A DNA stretch of 56,963 nt from Oscillospiraceae bacterium (GCA_015068065.1 SVLE01000006.1:1-56963), one strand, 5' to 3'. Shown: positions 36,548 to 45,578, counted from the first letter of the stretch. The notes: a model not told the origin generated them from the sequence alone. Made by a program: numbers and translations.

Positions 36548-37975
36548 ATGGCCGCAAAACAAAATAAACAGGACAGCGCCCGAGTGCGGGGCATCCGCCA
36601 GCGTTGGATCGCCAACAGTGTCAGCGTGGTGCTGTTTATGGTGGTGCTGGCTGTGGTGGCATTCTCTCTGGCTATGGCGAGCTATTACTACGATGCTATG
36701 GAAGAGGGGCTAAAAGCCCGTGCCGGCAGTGCAGCCTCCTTTTTCCGGAATTATACGGAGTCGGAGTACCGCAGGACCGCGAAAAACTATGTGGACAACT
36801 TTGGTGAAAAAAGCAAACTGGAGCTGCAGTTCATTGAGCCGGATGGCTCCATCCTCTATTCCAGTTACGGCCTGACTGCCGGAAGCCGTCCGGGAACGGC
36901 AGACATTGAGGGAGCATTTGAAAATGCGGTCATGACCCCATGGCGGGGGCGGGATCCCTCCACGGACGAGCGTATTATGGCGGCCACAGCACCGGTCATC
37001 TATCGTGGAAATCTGGTGGGCGCGGTGCGTGTGGTCACCTCCATGCAGGAGGTTGATCGGCAGCTGCTGCTGGCCTCGGGAACGGTGGCCCTGATCGGTA
37101 TCATTTTGCTGGCCATGCTGTATATCTCCAACCTGTTTTTTGTCCGCTCCATTATCGAGCCGCTGGCGGGCATCACACAGACCACCCGGCGCATTGCAGA
37201 CGGTAGCTACGGTATTCAGCTGGAAAAAACTTATGATGACGAAATCGGTGAACTGACCGATGCCATCAATGACATGTCCCTGAAAATCAGGCAGGCAGAA
37301 AAGGTGCAGACGGAGTTTATTTCCTCCGTCTCCCATGAACTGCGCACCCCTCTTACCGCCATCAACGGCTGGGCAGAGACCATCATGAACGGGGAACTGC
37401 AGGAGCCGGAGGATGTGAAAAAGGGCATGAGCATCATCGTCAGTGAGGCCCGCAGACTGACCAACATGGTGGAAGAGCTGCTGGAATTTTCCCGCATTTC
37501 CGACGGGCGCTTTACGTTGGCAGTAGAGGCACTGGACCTGAAGGCGGAACTGGAGGACGCGGTGTACACCTACCGTGAGTTCTTCCGTCGGGACGGGATC
37601 GCCCTGAACTATTACGACTGCCCGGAGGATATGCTCCCCGTGATCGGTGACCCGGAGCGACTGCGGCAGGTGTTCTGCAATCTGCTGGACAACGCGGCCA
37701 AACACGGCGGTGCGGGCAAGCGCATTGACGTGACCATCCGTCAGGATGAGACCGATGCTATCATCGCCATCCGGGACTACGGCCCCGGTGTGCCGGAGGA
37801 TGAACTGCCCTTTATCAAAAATAAGTTTTACAAGGGCAGTTCCAAAGCCAGAGGCAGTGGCATCGGCCTTGCAGTGTGCGAAGAGATTATTTCGCGCCAT
37901 GAGGGTGAACTGCTTCTGGACAATGCCCCCGAGGGGGGCTGTCGGGTGACCATTCGACTGCCAATTGGAACATAA
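36548..37975 (+). CDS. Membrane sensor histidine kinase
   Basis: 475 residues from ATG 36548, 7 bases after GAGG; the earlier in-frame ATG 36467 would read through the hairpins and lacks a site. Two membrane segments (about 22-45, SVVLFMVVLAVVAFSLAMA, and about 180-200, VALIGIILLAMLYISNLF) enclose an about 135-residue extracellular sensor. HAMP follows (RSIIEPLAGITQTTRRIADG). The HisKA domain has the phosphoacceptor H263 in SSVSHELRTPLT. HATPase has N box DNAAKHG, G1 RDYGPGV, F box, and G2 GSGIGLAV. It is the cognate kinase of the upstream regulator and may sense through the lipoprotein. The topology is that of PhoR/WalK-like envelope sensors. Confidence 0.95.
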   Translation: MAAKQNKQDSARVRGIRQRWIANSVSVVLFMVVLAVVAFSLAMASYYYDAMEEGLKARAGSAASFFRNYTESEYRRTAKNYVDNFGEKSKLELQFIEPDGSILYSSYGLTAGSRPGTADIEGAFENAVMTPWRGRDPSTDERIMAATAPVIYRGNLVGAVRVVTSMQEVDRQLLLASGTVALIGIILLAMLYISNLFFVRSIIEPLAGITQTTRRIADGSYGIQLEKTYDDEIGELTDAINDMSLKIRQAEKVQTEFISSVSHELRTPLTAINGWAETIMNGELQEPEDVKKGMSIIVSEARRLTNMVEELLEFSRISDGRFTLAVEALDLKAELEDAVYTYREFFRRDGIALNYYDCPEDMLPVIGDPERLRQVFCNLLDNAAKHGGAGKRIDVTIRQDETDAIIAIRDYGPGVPEDELPFIKNKFYKGSSKARGSGIGLAVCEEIISRHEGELLLDNAPEGGCRVTIRLPIGT

Positions 37976-37989
37976 GTTCGAAGAAATAC

Positions 37990-38018
37990 TTGCAATCCGG
38001 TCATAGGACTGGTAGAAT
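37990..38018 (+). promoter_or_regulatory. Strong predicted promoter for the DUF1385-prmC operon
   Basis: TTGCAA (37990-37995), 17-base spacer ending in TGG, TAGAAT (38013-38018), so an extended -10. It is 40 bases before the frameshifted ATG at 38058. Confidence 0.78.
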
Positions 38019-38057
38019 ATTTGGTATGAAAGGGCGCGCAGCGCCAGAGGAGAACCC

Positions 38058-38126
38058 ATGAGTAACGAACAAAACAAGTCCTGCTGCCCCGGTGGATTTA
38101 AGACCATGTGCGGGGACAGGCTCTGA
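38058..38126 (+). other. Out-of-frame 5' end of the DUF1385 gene (one-base loss in a G run)
   Basis: ATG 38058, preceded by AGAGGAG, opens MSNEQNKSCCPGGFKTMCG and then stops at 38124-38126. Adding one G to the GGGG at 38112-38115 would give MCGGQALIEGIMMRGP, the conserved start of DUF1385 proteins, in frame with the long coding region. The promoter and ribosome site are placed for this ATG, not for the internal GTG. So it is either a sequencing error, a real mutation, a phase switch, or a programmed shift. Confidence 0.75.
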
Positions 38127-39037
38127 TTGAAGGCATTATGATGCGCGGCCCCAAGAAGCAGGCCGCCGTGGTCCGCCGTCCTGATGGGGAACTGGAGATT
38201 CGGGAGGAAGAACTCAAGTTCATCAAGGACCGCTACCCTGTTCTGGGCTGGCCACTGATCCGGGGCGTGATCACCTTTCTGGACTCCATGGTCAACGGAG
38301 TGAAGGCGCTGATGTGGTCTGCGGAGTTCTTTCCAGAGGACGAGGAAAACCCGGAGGAACCCTCTAAATTTGAAGTGTGGCTGGAAAAGAAGCTGGGTAA
38401 CGAAAAAATGACCTCTCTCATTATCGCGCTGGCAGGGATACTGGGTATCGGTCTTTCTATCGTGCTGTTTTTCCTGTTACCCACGCTGTTGGGCGGTCTG
38501 GTTAGTCTGGTAACGAAGTCCATGCTGGTCCGTAATCTGGCCGAAAGTATTTTAAAAATCGTTATTTTTATGGCTTATCTGGCTCTTTGTTCCCAGATGA
38601 AGGACATTCGTCGGGTGTTCCAGTATCACGGCGCGGAGCACAAGACTATCTTCTGTTACGAGGCCGGTTTGCCATTGACTGTGGAAAACGTGCGCAAGCA
38701 GTCCCGGCATCATCCCCGTTGCGGCACCAGTTTTCTGTTTGTGGTCATCATCGTGTCCATTCTGGTATCCACGGTGGTGTTCTCGATCTGGCCGATCTAT
38801 AACACAATCCTGCGGTTTCTGGCCCATCTGGTGATGCTGCCTGCCATCGTGGGAGTCAGCTACGAATTTAACCGCTGGTGCGGACGCAATGACAACGCCC
38901 TGACCCGGGTGCTCACCGCACCCGGCCTGTGGCTGCAGAACTTTACCACCTTTGAGCCGGATGACTCCATGATCGAGGTAGGCATCAAGGCGTTGGAGCT
39001 GGTGCTGCCCGAACGCAAGGGCGATGATAAGTGGTAA
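38108..39037 (+). CDS. DUF1385 multi-pass membrane protein (start disrupted)
   Basis: The in-frame region from GTG 38108 is 309 residues. Conserved opening GQALIEGIMMRGPKK and GWPLIRGVITFLDSMVNGVKAL are DUF1385 signatures, as are YHGAEHKTIFCYE and HPRCGTSFLF, His/Cys-bearing segments. About four membrane segments are visible (SLIIALAGILGIGLSIVLFFLLP, ILKIVIFMAYLALC, FLFVVIIVSILVSTVVFSIW, LAHLVMLPAIVGVSY). The function is unknown, but members are commonly beside prmC, prfA or rho, as here with prmC 27 bases downstream. No ribosome site fits GTG 38108, so translation in this frame depends on repairing the upstream shift, or re-initiation at the GTG. See the separate entry for its 5' end. Confidence 0.85.
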   Translation: MRGQALIEGIMMRGPKKQAAVVRRPDGELEIREEELKFIKDRYPVLGWPLIRGVITFLDSMVNGVKALMWSAEFFPEDEENPEEPSKFEVWLEKKLGNEKMTSLIIALAGILGIGLSIVLFFLLPTLLGGLVSLVTKSMLVRNLAESILKIVIFMAYLALCSQMKDIRRVFQYHGAEHKTIFCYEAGLPLTVENVRKQSRHHPRCGTSFLFVVIIVSILVSTVVFSIWPIYNTILRFLAHLVMLPAIVGVSYEFNRWCGRNDNALTRVLTAPGLWLQNFTTFEPDDSMIEVGIKALELVLPERKGDDKW

Positions 39038-39064
39038 ATCAGAAGTTAGGAGTTGAGTGGCCTT

Positions 39065-39928
39065 ATGGCAACAACTTATAATAATTTGTATCTGGATACC
39101 CGTAACCGCCTGCGTCATGCGGGGGTCTCTCAGGCGCAGACCGAGGCCCGGGAAATCGTATGCTATGCCGCAGACAAGACCAAGGAGCAGTTGTACCGGG
39201 ATATGTCCCTGTATGCCTCCAGCGATCTGGAGCGGCGTGTGGAGGAACTGGTGCAGCGACGTCTTGCCGGTGAGCCGGTGGCCTATATCGTGGGCGAATG
39301 GGAGTTCTACGGTCTGCCATTGGATATCTCCCGGGATGTACTTATTCCCCGGGCGGATACCGAGGTGCTGGCTGCACAGGCCATTGAAAAGGCGCAGGCG
39401 GCCGGAGAGGGTGGCCGGGTGCTGGATCTGTGCGCCGGAAGCGGTTGCGTGGGTCTGGCGGTGGCGGCCAACGCCCCCAACTGCCGTGTTGTGTTGGCTG
39501 ATCTGTCCGAAGGGGCGCTGCGTCTGTGTAAGCAGAATGTGCGCCGCAACAGCCTGAATGCCCGGGTCACCTGCGTCAGCGCCAACGCGCTGGAGGCACC
39601 CTCCTCCGTGCTGTGGGACTTTGATGTGATTGCCTGCAACCCCCCCTACATACCCACCGGGGATATCGAGGGGCTGGACATCTCCGTAAAGGAGTACGAA
39701 CCCCTGATGGCGCTGGACGGCGGCGTGGACGGACTGGACTTCTATCGTGTGATCGCCTCCAAGTGGAAGTCCGCCCTGCGTCTGGGTGGAACCCTGATTT
39801 TTGAAGTGGGTATCGATCAGGCGGAGGCCGTGGCTCAGATCATGGCGGACAACGGCTTTGAGAATATCGTCACTACCGAGGATACCGGCGGTATCCAGCG
39901 TGTGGTCGAGGGTACGATTAACGAGTAA
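39065..39928 (+). CDS. prmC: Release factor glutamine methyltransferase
   Basis: 287 residues from ATG 39065, where family homology begins; TAGGAG is 12 bases upstream, and TTG 39053 directly after it is an alternative. PrmC methylates the Gln of the GGQ motif of release factors RF1 and RF2. N-terminal helical domain (about 1-80), then SAM fold with LDLCAGSGCVGLAVA, and the catalytic NPPY in IACNPPYIPTGD. VLIPRADTEVL is also conserved. Found after DUF1385 as in many Firmicutes. The prfA gene is not in the window. Confidence 0.93.
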   Translation: MATTYNNLYLDTRNRLRHAGVSQAQTEAREIVCYAADKTKEQLYRDMSLYASSDLERRVEELVQRRLAGEPVAYIVGEWEFYGLPLDISRDVLIPRADTEVLAAQAIEKAQAAGEGGRVLDLCAGSGCVGLAVAANAPNCRVVLADLSEGALRLCKQNVRRNSLNARVTCVSANALEAPSSVLWDFDVIACNPPYIPTGDIEGLDISVKEYEPLMALDGGVDGLDFYRVIASKWKSALRLGGTLIFEVGIDQAEAVAQIMADNGFENIVTTEDTGGIQRVVEGTINE

Positions 39929-40017
39929 AGCCCGCGTTATCGGACTTTGTGTTTGGGATAATGGTATCGTGAATAAGAGAAAGACCGGCATTTCACCGGC
40001 CTGAAAGGATGAAAGAT

Positions 40018-41127
40018 ATGGCAACCAAAAAGCCTATGGTAGAGAGCGCGACTCCCGCATCTGACAAGAAGAAGGCCCTTGAGACCGCCATGGCTCAGAT
40101 CGAGCGCACTTACGGCAAGGGCTCCATCATGCGTCTGGGTGAGAATGTGGATGCTATGGTGGAGGCGGTGCCCACCGGTTCTTTGTCTCTGGATTTGTCT
40201 CTGGGTATTGGCGGACTGCCCAAGGGCCGCATCATCGAGATCTACGGGCCGGAATCCTCCGGTAAGACCACCCTGGCCCTGCACGTGGTGGCCGAGGCCC
40301 AGAAGCTGGGCGGCGAGGTGGCCTTTATTGACGCCGAGCATGCTCTGGATCCCACCTACGCCCGGGCGCTGGGCGTGGACATTGACTCCATGCTGATTGC
40401 TCAGCCCGATACCGGCGAGCAGGGTCTGGAAATCTGCGAAGCGTTGGTGCGCTCCGGTGCCATCGACGTAGTGGTGGTGGACTCTGTGGCCGCCCTGACC
40501 CCCCGTGCGGAAATCGAGGGCGACATGGGCGACAGTCATGTGGGTCTGCTGGCCCGACTGATGAGTCAGGCCCTGCGTAAGCTGGCCGGCTCCATCGCCA
40601 AAACTAACTGCATTGTCATCTTCATTAACCAGCTGCGAGAAAAGGTGGGCGTCATGTACGGCAATCCCGAGGTGACCACCGGCGGCCGAGCGCTGAAGTT
40701 CTATTCCTCCGTGCGTATCGACGTGCGCCGGGTGGAGGCCCTGAAGAATGGGTCCGAAATCATCGGCAACCGCACCCGCGCCAAAATTGTCAAGAACAAG
40801 GTGGCCCCTCCCTTCCGCGAGGCGGAGTTCGACATTATGTACGGGGAGGGTATTTCCAAGATCGGTGAGCTGCTGGACATCGGCGTGAAGCTGGATCTGG
40901 TTCAGAAGTCCGGCTCCTGGTTCGCCATGGGCGAGATGCGCTTGGGTCAGGGCCGCGACGCCGCCAAGGAGTTTTTGAAGCAAAATCCTGATGTTGCCGA
41001 GGAACTGGAGGCCAAGATCCGGGCCAACGCCTACAAGCTGATGAGCAAGCAGTCTCAGGCCGCTGCCCGCGCCGCGGGGCGTGCTGTGGACGTATCGGCA
41101 GAGGATTTTGAAGATAAGGACAACTGA
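40018..41127 (+). CDS. recA: Recombinase RecA
   Basis: 369 residues. ATG 40018 is placed 8 bases after AAAGGA; ATG 40009 overlaps that site. RecA coats single-stranded DNA, drives strand exchange and triggers LexA cleavage. Walker A is GPESSGKTT, and the Walker B region is [12 protein letters not shown]. The L1 and L2 loops are [19 protein letters not shown] (in part) and [21 protein letters not shown] (in part). The C-terminal part is complete and no intein is present. It is 2 bases before recX. No LexA-type operator (GAAC-N4-GTTC) was seen in the 89-base upstream gap, so SOS control is not evident. Confidence 0.98.
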   Translation: MATKKPMVESATPASDKKKALETAMAQIERTYGKGSIMRLGENVDAMVEAVPTGSLSLDLSLGIGGLPKGRIIEIYGPESSGKTTLALHVVAEAQKLGGEVAFIDAEHALDPTYARALGVDIDSMLIAQPDTGEQGLEICEALVRSGAIDVVVVDSVAALTPRAEIEGDMGDSHVGLLARLMSQALRKLAGSIAKTNCIVIFINQLREKVGVMYGNPEVTTGGRALKFYSSVRIDVRRVEALKNGSEIIGNRTRAKIVKNKVAPPFREAEFDIMYGEGISKIGELLDIGVKLDLVQKSGSWFAMGEMRLGQGRDAAKEFLKQNPDVAEELEAKIRANAYKLMSKQSQAAARAAGRAVDVSAEDFEDKDN

Positions 41128-41129
41128 CC

Positions 41130-41747
41130 ATGCGCATTGAGGAGCTGAAACCCTCCAAACGGGTGCAGGGCCGCTGGCTTGCTGTACTGGAGGACGGAAG
41201 TATTCTGCGCGTGGGGGAGGGCGAGGTCATCGACTTCGCCCTTTATGCCGGTAGGGAGCTGACGGACGGCGAAGCCGAGGTGCTCACCGCCGCCGCCCGA
41301 TGCACCGGATTAAAGGAAAAGGCACTGAACCTGCTTGCCCGTAAGCCGATGTCTCGCAAAGAACTGGAGCGCAAGCTGACGGAATGGGAAGCGGGGGAGG
41401 AGGAGATATCCTCCATCTGTGTGCGTATGGAGGAATTAGGGTTTCTTAACGATGCGGCCTATGCCGTTCAGGTGGTGCGCCATTACAGCCAAAAGGGCTG
41501 CGGCGAGCACAAATTGCGGGACGAGCTGTACCGTAGAGGCGTGCCCCGGGAACTGTGGGAGGATGCCCTTGCTCACGCCGCTGACCCTGCCGAGACCATT
41601 GATGCCTTTGTGCACAAAAAGCTGGCGGGAAAAGAGCCCGACCGTAAGGAACTGAAAAAAGTGTCCGACGCGCTGATGCGCCGTGGCTACGGCTGGGAGG
41701 ATATCTCTGCCGCCCTGCGGCGTTTTGGTGCGGAAACAGAGGACTAA
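41130..41747 (+). CDS. recX: Regulatory protein RecX
   Basis: 205 residues, ATG 41130, 2 bases after recA. The family inhibits RecA filament growth. It is made of three-helix repeats; the stretches ALNLLARKPMSRKELERKL, MEELGFLNDAAYAVQVVRHYSQKGCGEHKLRDELYRRGV (in parts, FLNDAAYA and GEHKLRDELYRRGV) and VSDALMRRGYGWEDISAALRRF are typical. It begins with a short N-terminal strand region. Coupled translation with recA fits its role as modulator. rimO starts 21 bases downstream. Confidence 0.9.
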   Translation: MRIEELKPSKRVQGRWLAVLEDGSILRVGEGEVIDFALYAGRELTDGEAEVLTAAARCTGLKEKALNLLARKPMSRKELERKLTEWEAGEEEISSICVRMEELGFLNDAAYAVQVVRHYSQKGCGEHKLRDELYRRGVPRELWEDALAHAADPAETIDAFVHKKLAGKEPDRKELKKVSDALMRRGYGWEDISAALRRFGAETED

Positions 41748-41768
41748 ACCCTGAATGGGAGCGATGTT

Positions 41769-43094
41769 ATGTCTTTGAAAGTAGCGTTCATCTCTCTTGG
41801 CTGTGCCAAGAATCTGGTGAACACCGAACAGATGATGGCGCTGTGCCGGGATGCCGGGTTTATTGTGACCGGCGAGCCGGAGGGGGCCGATGTGGCTGTG
41901 CTGAACACCTGCGGCTTCATTGACGCGGCCAAGAGCGAGGCAATCCAGAACATTCTGGAGCTGGGGCAGCTCAAGGACGAGGGCAAGCTGGGCAAACTGC
42001 TGGTGGCCGGCTGTCTGTCTCAGCGCTATCCGGAGGATATTTTGGCGGAACTGCCCGAGGTGGACGGTATTCTGGGTACGGGAAGCTATACCGATGTGGT
42101 TCAGGCAGTGGAAAGCCTGCTGGAGGGTGATCAGCCCACCTTCTTCGGGGATATCCACAGCACCATTGAGGATGGAGCCCGCATGGTGACCACGCCCCCC
42201 TACACCGCTTATTTGAAGATTGCCGAGGGGTGCAGCAACGGCTGTGCATTCTGTATCATTCCAAAACTGCGAGGCCGCTACCGCAGTCGGGACATGGATT
42301 CTCTGCTGGCGGAGGCCAAGGGACTGGCGGATGCGGGAGTAAAGGAACTCATCGTTATTGCACAGGATATCACCCGTTACGGTTGGGATAAAAAGGACGG
42401 AACCTCTCTGGCCGGGCTGCTTGCTGAGCTTTGCAGGCTGCCATTCCACTGGATTCGCCTGCACTACCTCTATCCCGAGGCGGTGACGGACGAGCTGATC
42501 GAGGTGATCGCTTCCCAGCCCAAGATCCTGCACTATCTGGACATTCCCATCCAGCACTGCAACGACCGGGTGCTTAAGGCCATGAACCGCCGCAGCACCA
42601 AGGCAGATATTGAGACCCTGTTTGACAAGCTGCGCCAAGCCATGCCCGATGTGGTCATCCGTACTTCCATCATCTGTGGTTTCCCCGGTGAGACCGAGGA
42701 GGAGTACGAGGAACTGTGTGAATTCCTGCGTGAGCAACGGCTGCAGCGAGCGGGTGTGTTCCGGTTCTCCCCGGAGGAGGGGACGAAAGCTGCCGAAATG
42801 GACGAGCAGGTGGACGAGGCGGTGGCCGAGCGCCGGGTGGAGCTTCTGGTGGAGCTGCAGTCCCGGGTGATGGATGAGTTCAACGAAGAGCGTCTGGGCT
42901 GCGTGATGGAGGTTTTGTGTGAGGGCTTTGACAGCCAGATGGGCTGCTATGCCGGACGCACCTATGCCGATTCTGTGGACATCGATGGCCGGGTATACTT
43001 TACCGCTGCGGGGCTCATTCCTGCCGGCGAATTTGTGAATGTACGCATCACCGGAACCGAGGACGGCGAACTGACCGGTGAGATTGAAGATTAA
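41769..43094 (+). CDS. rimO: Ribosomal protein S12 methylthiotransferase
   Basis: 441 residues, ATG 41769. It adds a methylthio group to the conserved Asp of S12. The N-terminal UPF0004 domain has three cluster Cys (SLGCAKNLVN, LNTCGFI, VAGCLSQRYP). The radical SAM core has CSNGCAFC, the C-x3-C-x2-C motif for the SAM-binding 4Fe-4S cluster. The C-terminal TRAM domain ends the protein. IVIAQDITRYGWD matches RimO rather than MiaB. It is translated between recX and pgsA, 12 bases before the latter. Confidence 0.96.
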   Translation: MSLKVAFISLGCAKNLVNTEQMMALCRDAGFIVTGEPEGADVAVLNTCGFIDAAKSEAIQNILELGQLKDEGKLGKLLVAGCLSQRYPEDILAELPEVDGILGTGSYTDVVQAVESLLEGDQPTFFGDIHSTIEDGARMVTTPPYTAYLKIAEGCSNGCAFCIIPKLRGRYRSRDMDSLLAEAKGLADAGVKELIVIAQDITRYGWDKKDGTSLAGLLAELCRLPFHWIRLHYLYPEAVTDELIEVIASQPKILHYLDIPIQHCNDRVLKAMNRRSTKADIETLFDKLRQAMPDVVIRTSIICGFPGETEEEYEELCEFLREQRLQRAGVFRFSPEEGTKAAEMDEQVDEAVAERRVELLVELQSRVMDEFNEERLGCVMEVLCEGFDSQMGCYAGRTYADSVDIDGRVYFTAAGLIPAGEFVNVRITGTEDGELTGEIED

Positions 43095-43106
43095 GGAGAA
43101 AGAGAA

Positions 43107-43631
43107 ATGAATACTGCCAATAAATTGACCATGCTCCGGGTGCTGATGATCCCGGCATTCCTGATGGTGCTCTATCTGGGCATCCCCTTTGCAAGCTACA
43201 TCGCGCTGGCCATTTTCATCGTTGCCAGCCTGACCGACTGGCTGGACGGCTACATCGCCCGCAATTATAACCAGACCACCGACTTTGGCAAGTTTATGGA
43301 CCCGCTGGCCGACAAGTGTCTGGTCATCGCGGCCATGCTGTGGTTTGTGGAGATCGGCCAGATGCCCGCATGGGCGCTGCTCATCGTGGTGGTGCGTGAA
43401 TTTGCCGTCAGCGGCATCCGCATGCAGGCAGCCAATCTGGGCCGCGTCATCGCTGCGGGTTGGTCGGGCAAGGTGAAAACCGCCTCCACCATGGTGTGTA
43501 TCTGCCTGATGCTGCTGCCCATCCCCCCGGTGGTCAACACCGTGTGCGTGGCAGTCATCGTGGCCACTACCCTTTACTCCGGCGGGGAGTACCTGATCCA
43601 GAACAAAGACGTGTTTTCCAGCATGAAGTAA
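43107..43631 (+). CDS. pgsA: CDP-diacylglycerol-glycerol-3-phosphate 3-phosphatidyltransferase
   Basis: 174 residues, ATG 43107 after AAGGAG. It makes phosphatidylglycerol phosphate in the membrane. The CDP-alcohol phosphotransferase signature DG-x2-AR-x8-G-x3-D-x3-D is perfect, running from LDGYIAR to MDPLADK. Several membrane helices follow. The last gene of the DUF1385-prmC-recA-recX-rimO-pgsA stretch and followed by a terminator. Confidence 0.95.
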   Translation: MNTANKLTMLRVLMIPAFLMVLYLGIPFASYIALAIFIVASLTDWLDGYIARNYNQTTDFGKFMDPLADKCLVIAAMLWFVEIGQMPAWALLIVVVREFAVSGIRMQAANLGRVIAAGWSGKVKTASTMVCICLMLLPIPPVVNTVCVAVIVATTLYSGGEYLIQNKDVFSSMK

Positions 43632-43635
43632 AGGG

Positions 43636-43665
43636 AAAGCCCTGCACCGCGGTGCAGGGCTTTTT
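43636..43665 (+). terminator. Bidirectional terminator between pgsA and the DUF1461 gene
   Basis: AAAGCCCTGCACC (43636-43648) and GGTGCAGGGCTTT (43651-43663), 13 bp perfect, with T and A runs on the two sides; it serves the two converging genes. Confidence 0.9.
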
Positions 43666-43668
43666 CGT

Positions 43669-44316
43669 TCACTTTTTTCGCAAATCAAACAGAATTGCAA
43701 GGGTGCACAGCAGCACCATCAAAAGCAGGATGAAAATGGCGCAGTTTCGGAAAAATTCTTGAGGCAGGAGGCAGATGATGGGGTCGGTGTACGGATCAAA
43801 CAGCCAGTTGCTTTTGCCGGGGAAGAACAGAGTATGAAACAGGGTGAATGCCCCGGAGAAGTTCGTGGCGGCCAAAGCGCCGATGACCAGAAACGTACCG
43901 CCCAGCCCCACGCTGCCCCAAAAGGAAAAGCCCCGCTTCATGAAGCGGTAGGGATGGACACTGCTCCTGTTCCGGACCAGTGTCCATCCCAGCAGGAACA
44001 GTCCGGAAAGAAGGGCAGCACGCAGGTCCAGAAGAAACAGAGTGCGCACATCCGCAAAATGATCCCTGCCGGACTGGGACCAGGGCAGGATGCCGGCAGA
44101 AAAGGTGTCGGTGCGCCCGACACAGAAATCCATCATCTCGTCATAGGCCTGTGTGATCTGCGCCCGGCTCAGACCGGTGGTTTCTTCAAGGTCCAGCAGA
44201 TCGATATGTGCATAGTAAAAGGGGCGAAGCAAAATGGGGACCGCGATGGACGCGGTCAGAATAAACACCGCTGTAAAAATGGACAGTACGGCGGATAATA
44301 GTTTGCTTTGACGCAT
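43669..44316 (-). CDS. TIGR01906/DUF1461 family integral membrane protein
   Basis: 215 residues on the minus strand; the start at 44316 is preceded by GGGAGTGTG. Four membrane helices: LLSAVLSIFTAVFILTASIAVPIL near the start, LLDLRAALLSGLFLLGWTLV, FWGSVGLGGTFLVIGALAA, and NCAIFILLLMVLLCTLAIL. Between the first two lies an outside loop with YDEMMDFCVGR and FADVRTLF, the conserved signature of the TIGR01906 family. Function unknown. It is divergently placed from the aldo/keto reductase gene, with a 122-base shared upstream region. Confidence 0.85.
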   Translation of the reverse strand: MRQSKLLSAVLSIFTAVFILTASIAVPILLRPFYYAHIDLLDLEETTGLSRAQITQAYDEMMDFCVGRTDTFSAGILPWSQSGRDHFADVRTLFLLDLRAALLSGLFLLGWTLVRNRSSVHPYRFMKRGFSFWGSVGLGGTFLVIGALAATNFSGAFTLFHTLFFPGKSNWLFDPYTDPIICLLPQEFFRNCAIFILLLMVLLCTLAILFDLRKK

Positions 44317-44348
44317 AGGCTCACACTCCCGGTCACAGGATTTGATTT

Positions 44349-44357
44349 ATGATACCA
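44349..44357 (-). promoter_or_regulatory. Possible extended -10 for the DUF1461 gene
   Basis: On the minus strand TGGTATCAT (TATCAT at 44354-44349), 33 bases before the start codon; no good -35. Confidence 0.4.
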
Positions 44358-44398
44358 CACAGGGTTGAAAAATTCCACTTTTCGGGATGGTTATTTCA

Positions 44399-44407
44399 TG
44401 GTATGAT
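44399..44407 (+). promoter_or_regulatory. Possible extended -10 for the aldo/keto reductase gene
   Basis: TGGTATGAT (44399-44407), 31 bases before the GTG start at 44439, divergent to the promoter at 44349-44357. Confidence 0.45.
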
Positions 44408-44438
44408 AAAACCATAAAGCAGCGAGGAGGAAAGAACT

Positions 44439-45563
44439 GTGATCTATCGTTCCTTTCAGGACCTGAAGCTGTCCGCGCTGGGGATGGGCGGTATGCGCTT
44501 GCCTATGCTGCCTGAGGATAACAAGACGGTTGACGAGGCGGCAGTGGCCGAATTGGTGGACTGTGCCATGGCCCACGGCATTAATTACTATGATACCGCA
44601 TGGGGTTACCATGGTGGTCAGTCCGAGGTGGCTCTGGGTAAAGCCCTGCGCCGCCATCCAAGGGACAGCTACTGCATCGCGGACAAATTTCCCGGCTATG
44701 ACCTGCGGAATATGGACAAGGTGGAGTCCATTTTTGAAGAGCAGCTGCGCAGAACGGGGATGGAGTATTTTGACTTCTATCTGTTCCACAATGTGAATGA
44801 GCTGAATATTAACCACTATTTGGATGATGAGACCTACGGCATCTACAGCTATCTGATCAAGCAGAAGCAAAATGGACGAATCCGGCACTTGGGCTTTTCC
44901 GCTCACGGAGAGATGCCTGTTCTGGAGCGATTTTTGAATGCCTACGGCAAGGACATGGAGTTCTGCCAGCTGCAGATCAACTGGGTGGACTGGGAGTTCC
45001 AAAAGGCGCAGGAAAAAGTGGAGCTGATGCGCAAATGGAATCTGCCTGTCTGGGTCATGGAACCCCTTCGGGGCGGCAAGCTGGTCAGTCTGGCGCCGGA
45101 GCGAACAGCCGAACTGGCAAAGCTGCGCCCGGAGGAAACCATGCCCGGCTGGTGCTTCCGTTTCCTGCAGAGTTTGGAAGATGTGGTGGTTACCCTATCC
45201 GGCATGACTACGCTGGAGCAGCTGAAGGAAAACATACGTGCCTATGAGGAGTGCAAGCCGCTGAACGAAACAGAGCTGAACTCAATTCTGGAATTGGGCA
45301 GAGAACTGACCCGTGGCGTGCCCTGTACTGCCTGCAGCTACTGCACCACCCACTGCCCTCAGGGGCTGGACATTCCCTCACTGATGGAGCTCTACAACGA
45401 GCAGACCTTTGGCGGAAACGGATTTTTGATCCCCATGCGCATGAAGGTGCTGGGTGAGGGCAAGCGGCCTGCCGACTGCCTCGGCTGCCGTAGCTGCGAG
45501 GCAGTTTGCCCCCAGAACATTAAAATTTCCGAGGTGCTGAGCGATTTTGCCAGGAAGCTGTAA
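44439..45563 (+). CDS. Aldo/keto reductase with two C-terminal 4Fe-4S motifs
   Basis: 374 residues from GTG 44439, 8 bases after GAGGAGG. The AKR barrel keeps the catalytic tetrad: Asp and Tyr in YYDTAWGYHGG, Lys in IADKFPGY, and His in YLFHNVN. After residue 285 two ferredoxin-type motifs occur: CTACSYCTTHCP and CLGCRSCEAVCP. Such fused proteins are common in Clostridia; the electron donor may be ferredoxin rather than NADPH. Substrate unknown. A similar protein is encoded at 51096-52277 on the other strand. Followed by its own terminator. Confidence 0.92.
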   Translation: MIYRSFQDLKLSALGMGGMRLPMLPEDNKTVDEAAVAELVDCAMAHGINYYDTAWGYHGGQSEVALGKALRRHPRDSYCIADKFPGYDLRNMDKVESIFEEQLRRTGMEYFDFYLFHNVNELNINHYLDDETYGIYSYLIKQKQNGRIRHLGFSAHGEMPVLERFLNAYGKDMEFCQLQINWVDWEFQKAQEKVELMRKWNLPVWVMEPLRGGKLVSLAPERTAELAKLRPEETMPGWCFRFLQSLEDVVVTLSGMTTLEQLKENIRAYEECKPLNETELNSILELGRELTRGVPCTACSYCTTHCPQGLDIPSLMELYNEQTFGGNGFLIPMRMKVLGEGKRPADCLGCRSCEAVCPQNIKISEVLSDFARKL

Positions 45564-45578
45564 TTTGCATACATCAAC

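Noticed and set aside
39929-40017. LexA/SOS box ahead of recA
   Set aside because: No GAAC-N4-GTTC-like dyad is present, only a weak TGGTATCGT extended -10 candidate.
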